Source of the DNA: Candidatus Lernaella stagnicola
GTDB lineage: Bacteria > Lernaellota > Lernaellaia > Lernaellales > Lernaellaceae
Assembly: GCA_030765525.1 (NCBI GenBank)
Contig: JAVCCK010000042.1
Span: forward strand, 164,797-228,796
Length of the DNA: 64,000 bases
Direction of reading: 5' to 3'
A model generated the notes under the pieces. The model saw only the letters and a list, made by a program, of their open reading frames with translations, did not search any database and was not told the origin of the DNA. Shown in pieces: positions 63,518 to 64,000 of the stretch. Each line of letters starts with the position of its first letter. The first letter of the stretch is position 1. Position numbers and translations under genes: made by a program.

Positions 63518-64000
63518 ATGCTGAAAATTGCCGGAGTCTCTCTTATATTTTTCGCTTTAGCCGTTTTAATGACTATGACCGGGCGGGGCGGCGGCAACTT
63601 CTATGTCCTTACTCTTGTGCTCGCGGGGTTACCCATGCACGAGGCAGCGACAACGGGCCAGTTCGTACTCTTTACAACAGCGGCGGCAGCAACGCTTATT
63701 TTTAAAAAGGGAAAAGCCCTCTCAGTGCCGCTTGCATTGTTTCTCGCCGCTTTAACGGCGAGCATGGCTTTTACTGGCGGTTTTCTGGCTCACCTTTTCA
63801 GCGGCAGAGAATTGAAAATCGTTTTTTCGATTTTATTGGCCCTTGCAGGGACAGCAATGTTTTTCACAGTAGAGGAAAACAAAAAGAAGCCGAATCCGAG
63901 GCGGGGATACTGGAATTTAAAATCAGGCAAGGAGCTTTTTGTCATAAATCTGTGGTTGGCTGTGCCCCTTGCAATGGCTACAGGCTTTTTTGCGGGGATG
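63518..64000 (+). CDS. TauE/SafE-family permease (partial, runs off the window)
   Basis: The first 161 residues of a membrane protein, cut by the window end. It has four hydrophobic segments, the early TGRGGGNFYVLTLVLAGLP, and TTGQFVLFTTAAAA, matching the repeat unit of TauE/SafE sulphite/anion exporters. AAGGAAG precedes the ATG. Coupled with the rhodanese gene upstream, it suggests transport of a sulphur oxyanion. Confidence 0.8.
   Translation, partial: MLKIAGVSLIFFALAVLMTMTGRGGGNFYVLTLVLAGLPMHEAATTGQFVLFTTAAAATLIFKKGKALSVPLALFLAALTASMAFTGGFLAHLFSGRELKIVFSILLALAGTAMFFTVEENKKKPNPRRGYWNLKSGKELFVINLWLAVPLAMATGFFAGM

Overview
The window looks like chromosomal DNA of an uncultured, Gram-negative, high-GC bacterium of deltaproteobacterial type. 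The evidence is a PlsC acyltransferase, a methyltransferase fused to a Wzt-like O-antigen domain, about a dozen lipoproteins with clear lipoboxes, and a complete beta-oxidation pair. The most distinctive trait is a fleet of lipoproteins or exported proteins carrying long Asp-rich tracts built from GAC/GAT/AAC codons, either just after the lipidated Cys or at the C-terminus. I associate this style with Lernaellota- or Myxococcota-like metagenome genomes, but the taxonomic guess is an inference only.

Layout. 0.1-9.8 kb: a nitrilase-family amidohydrolase, a beta-propeller lipoprotein, a pentapeptide-repeat/TPR membrane protein, a GT-C-like membrane protein coupled to a HEAT/beta-helix lipoprotein, and a small Asp-rich lipoprotein. 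9.8-16.4 kb: a housekeeping block (rsmI, a 59-aa protein, a 49-aa very basic protein, xseB-dxs-tlyA, a PP-loop tRNA-thiolation-like protein, an HD-GYP response regulator). 16.4-26.5 kb, minus strand: a tightly coupled operon of a glycosyltransferase/coiled-coil protein, a glycosyltransferase fused to radical SAM/SPASM, a stand-alone carbamoyltransferase C-domain, a carbamoyltransferase N-domain fused to a second radical SAM/SPASM module, a third radical SAM/SPASM enzyme, and a CPBP intramembrane protease. This is the best candidate for an undescribed system. 26.7-29.6 kb: an exported beta-propeller protein and the methyltransferase/Wzt-C protein. 29.7-33.4 kb: a thiolase and a FadN-type multifunctional beta-oxidation enzyme, with a perfect TetR/FadR-like palindrome upstream.

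33.7-46.8 kb: a GT-C-like membrane protein, an SGNH-hydrolase-like membrane protein, a two-domain Cys-containing lipoprotein, a Sua5/YciO protein, plsC-rlmD, a lipoprotein GH1 glycosidase, an unknown lipoprotein, a pterin-binding methyltransferase-like protein, a DUF169-like protein and deoC. 47-55.5 kb: a large unknown lipoprotein, a GH-A clan glycosidase lipoprotein, tRNA-Phe with strong promoter and terminator, a PHP / ACC-deaminase-like / YbjN-like operon, and a collagen-like lipoprotein. 55.6-64 kb: an AT-richer stretch with a 14-TM-type membrane protein, two lipoproteins sharing a duplicated promoter/signal-peptide cassette with unrelated passenger domains, a divergent pair of DUF1566 lipoproteins flanked by 40-bp direct repeats, and a rhodanese followed by the start of a TauE/SafE permease.

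Overall the window combines ordinary core metabolism with a large investment in cell-surface display (lipoproteins, surface glycosidases, beta-helix, collagen-like and beta-propeller modules) and surface-glycan or small-molecule decoration (the radical SAM/carbamoyltransferase operon and the Wzt-C methyltransferase). All product assignments come from reading motifs by eye; no database search was run.
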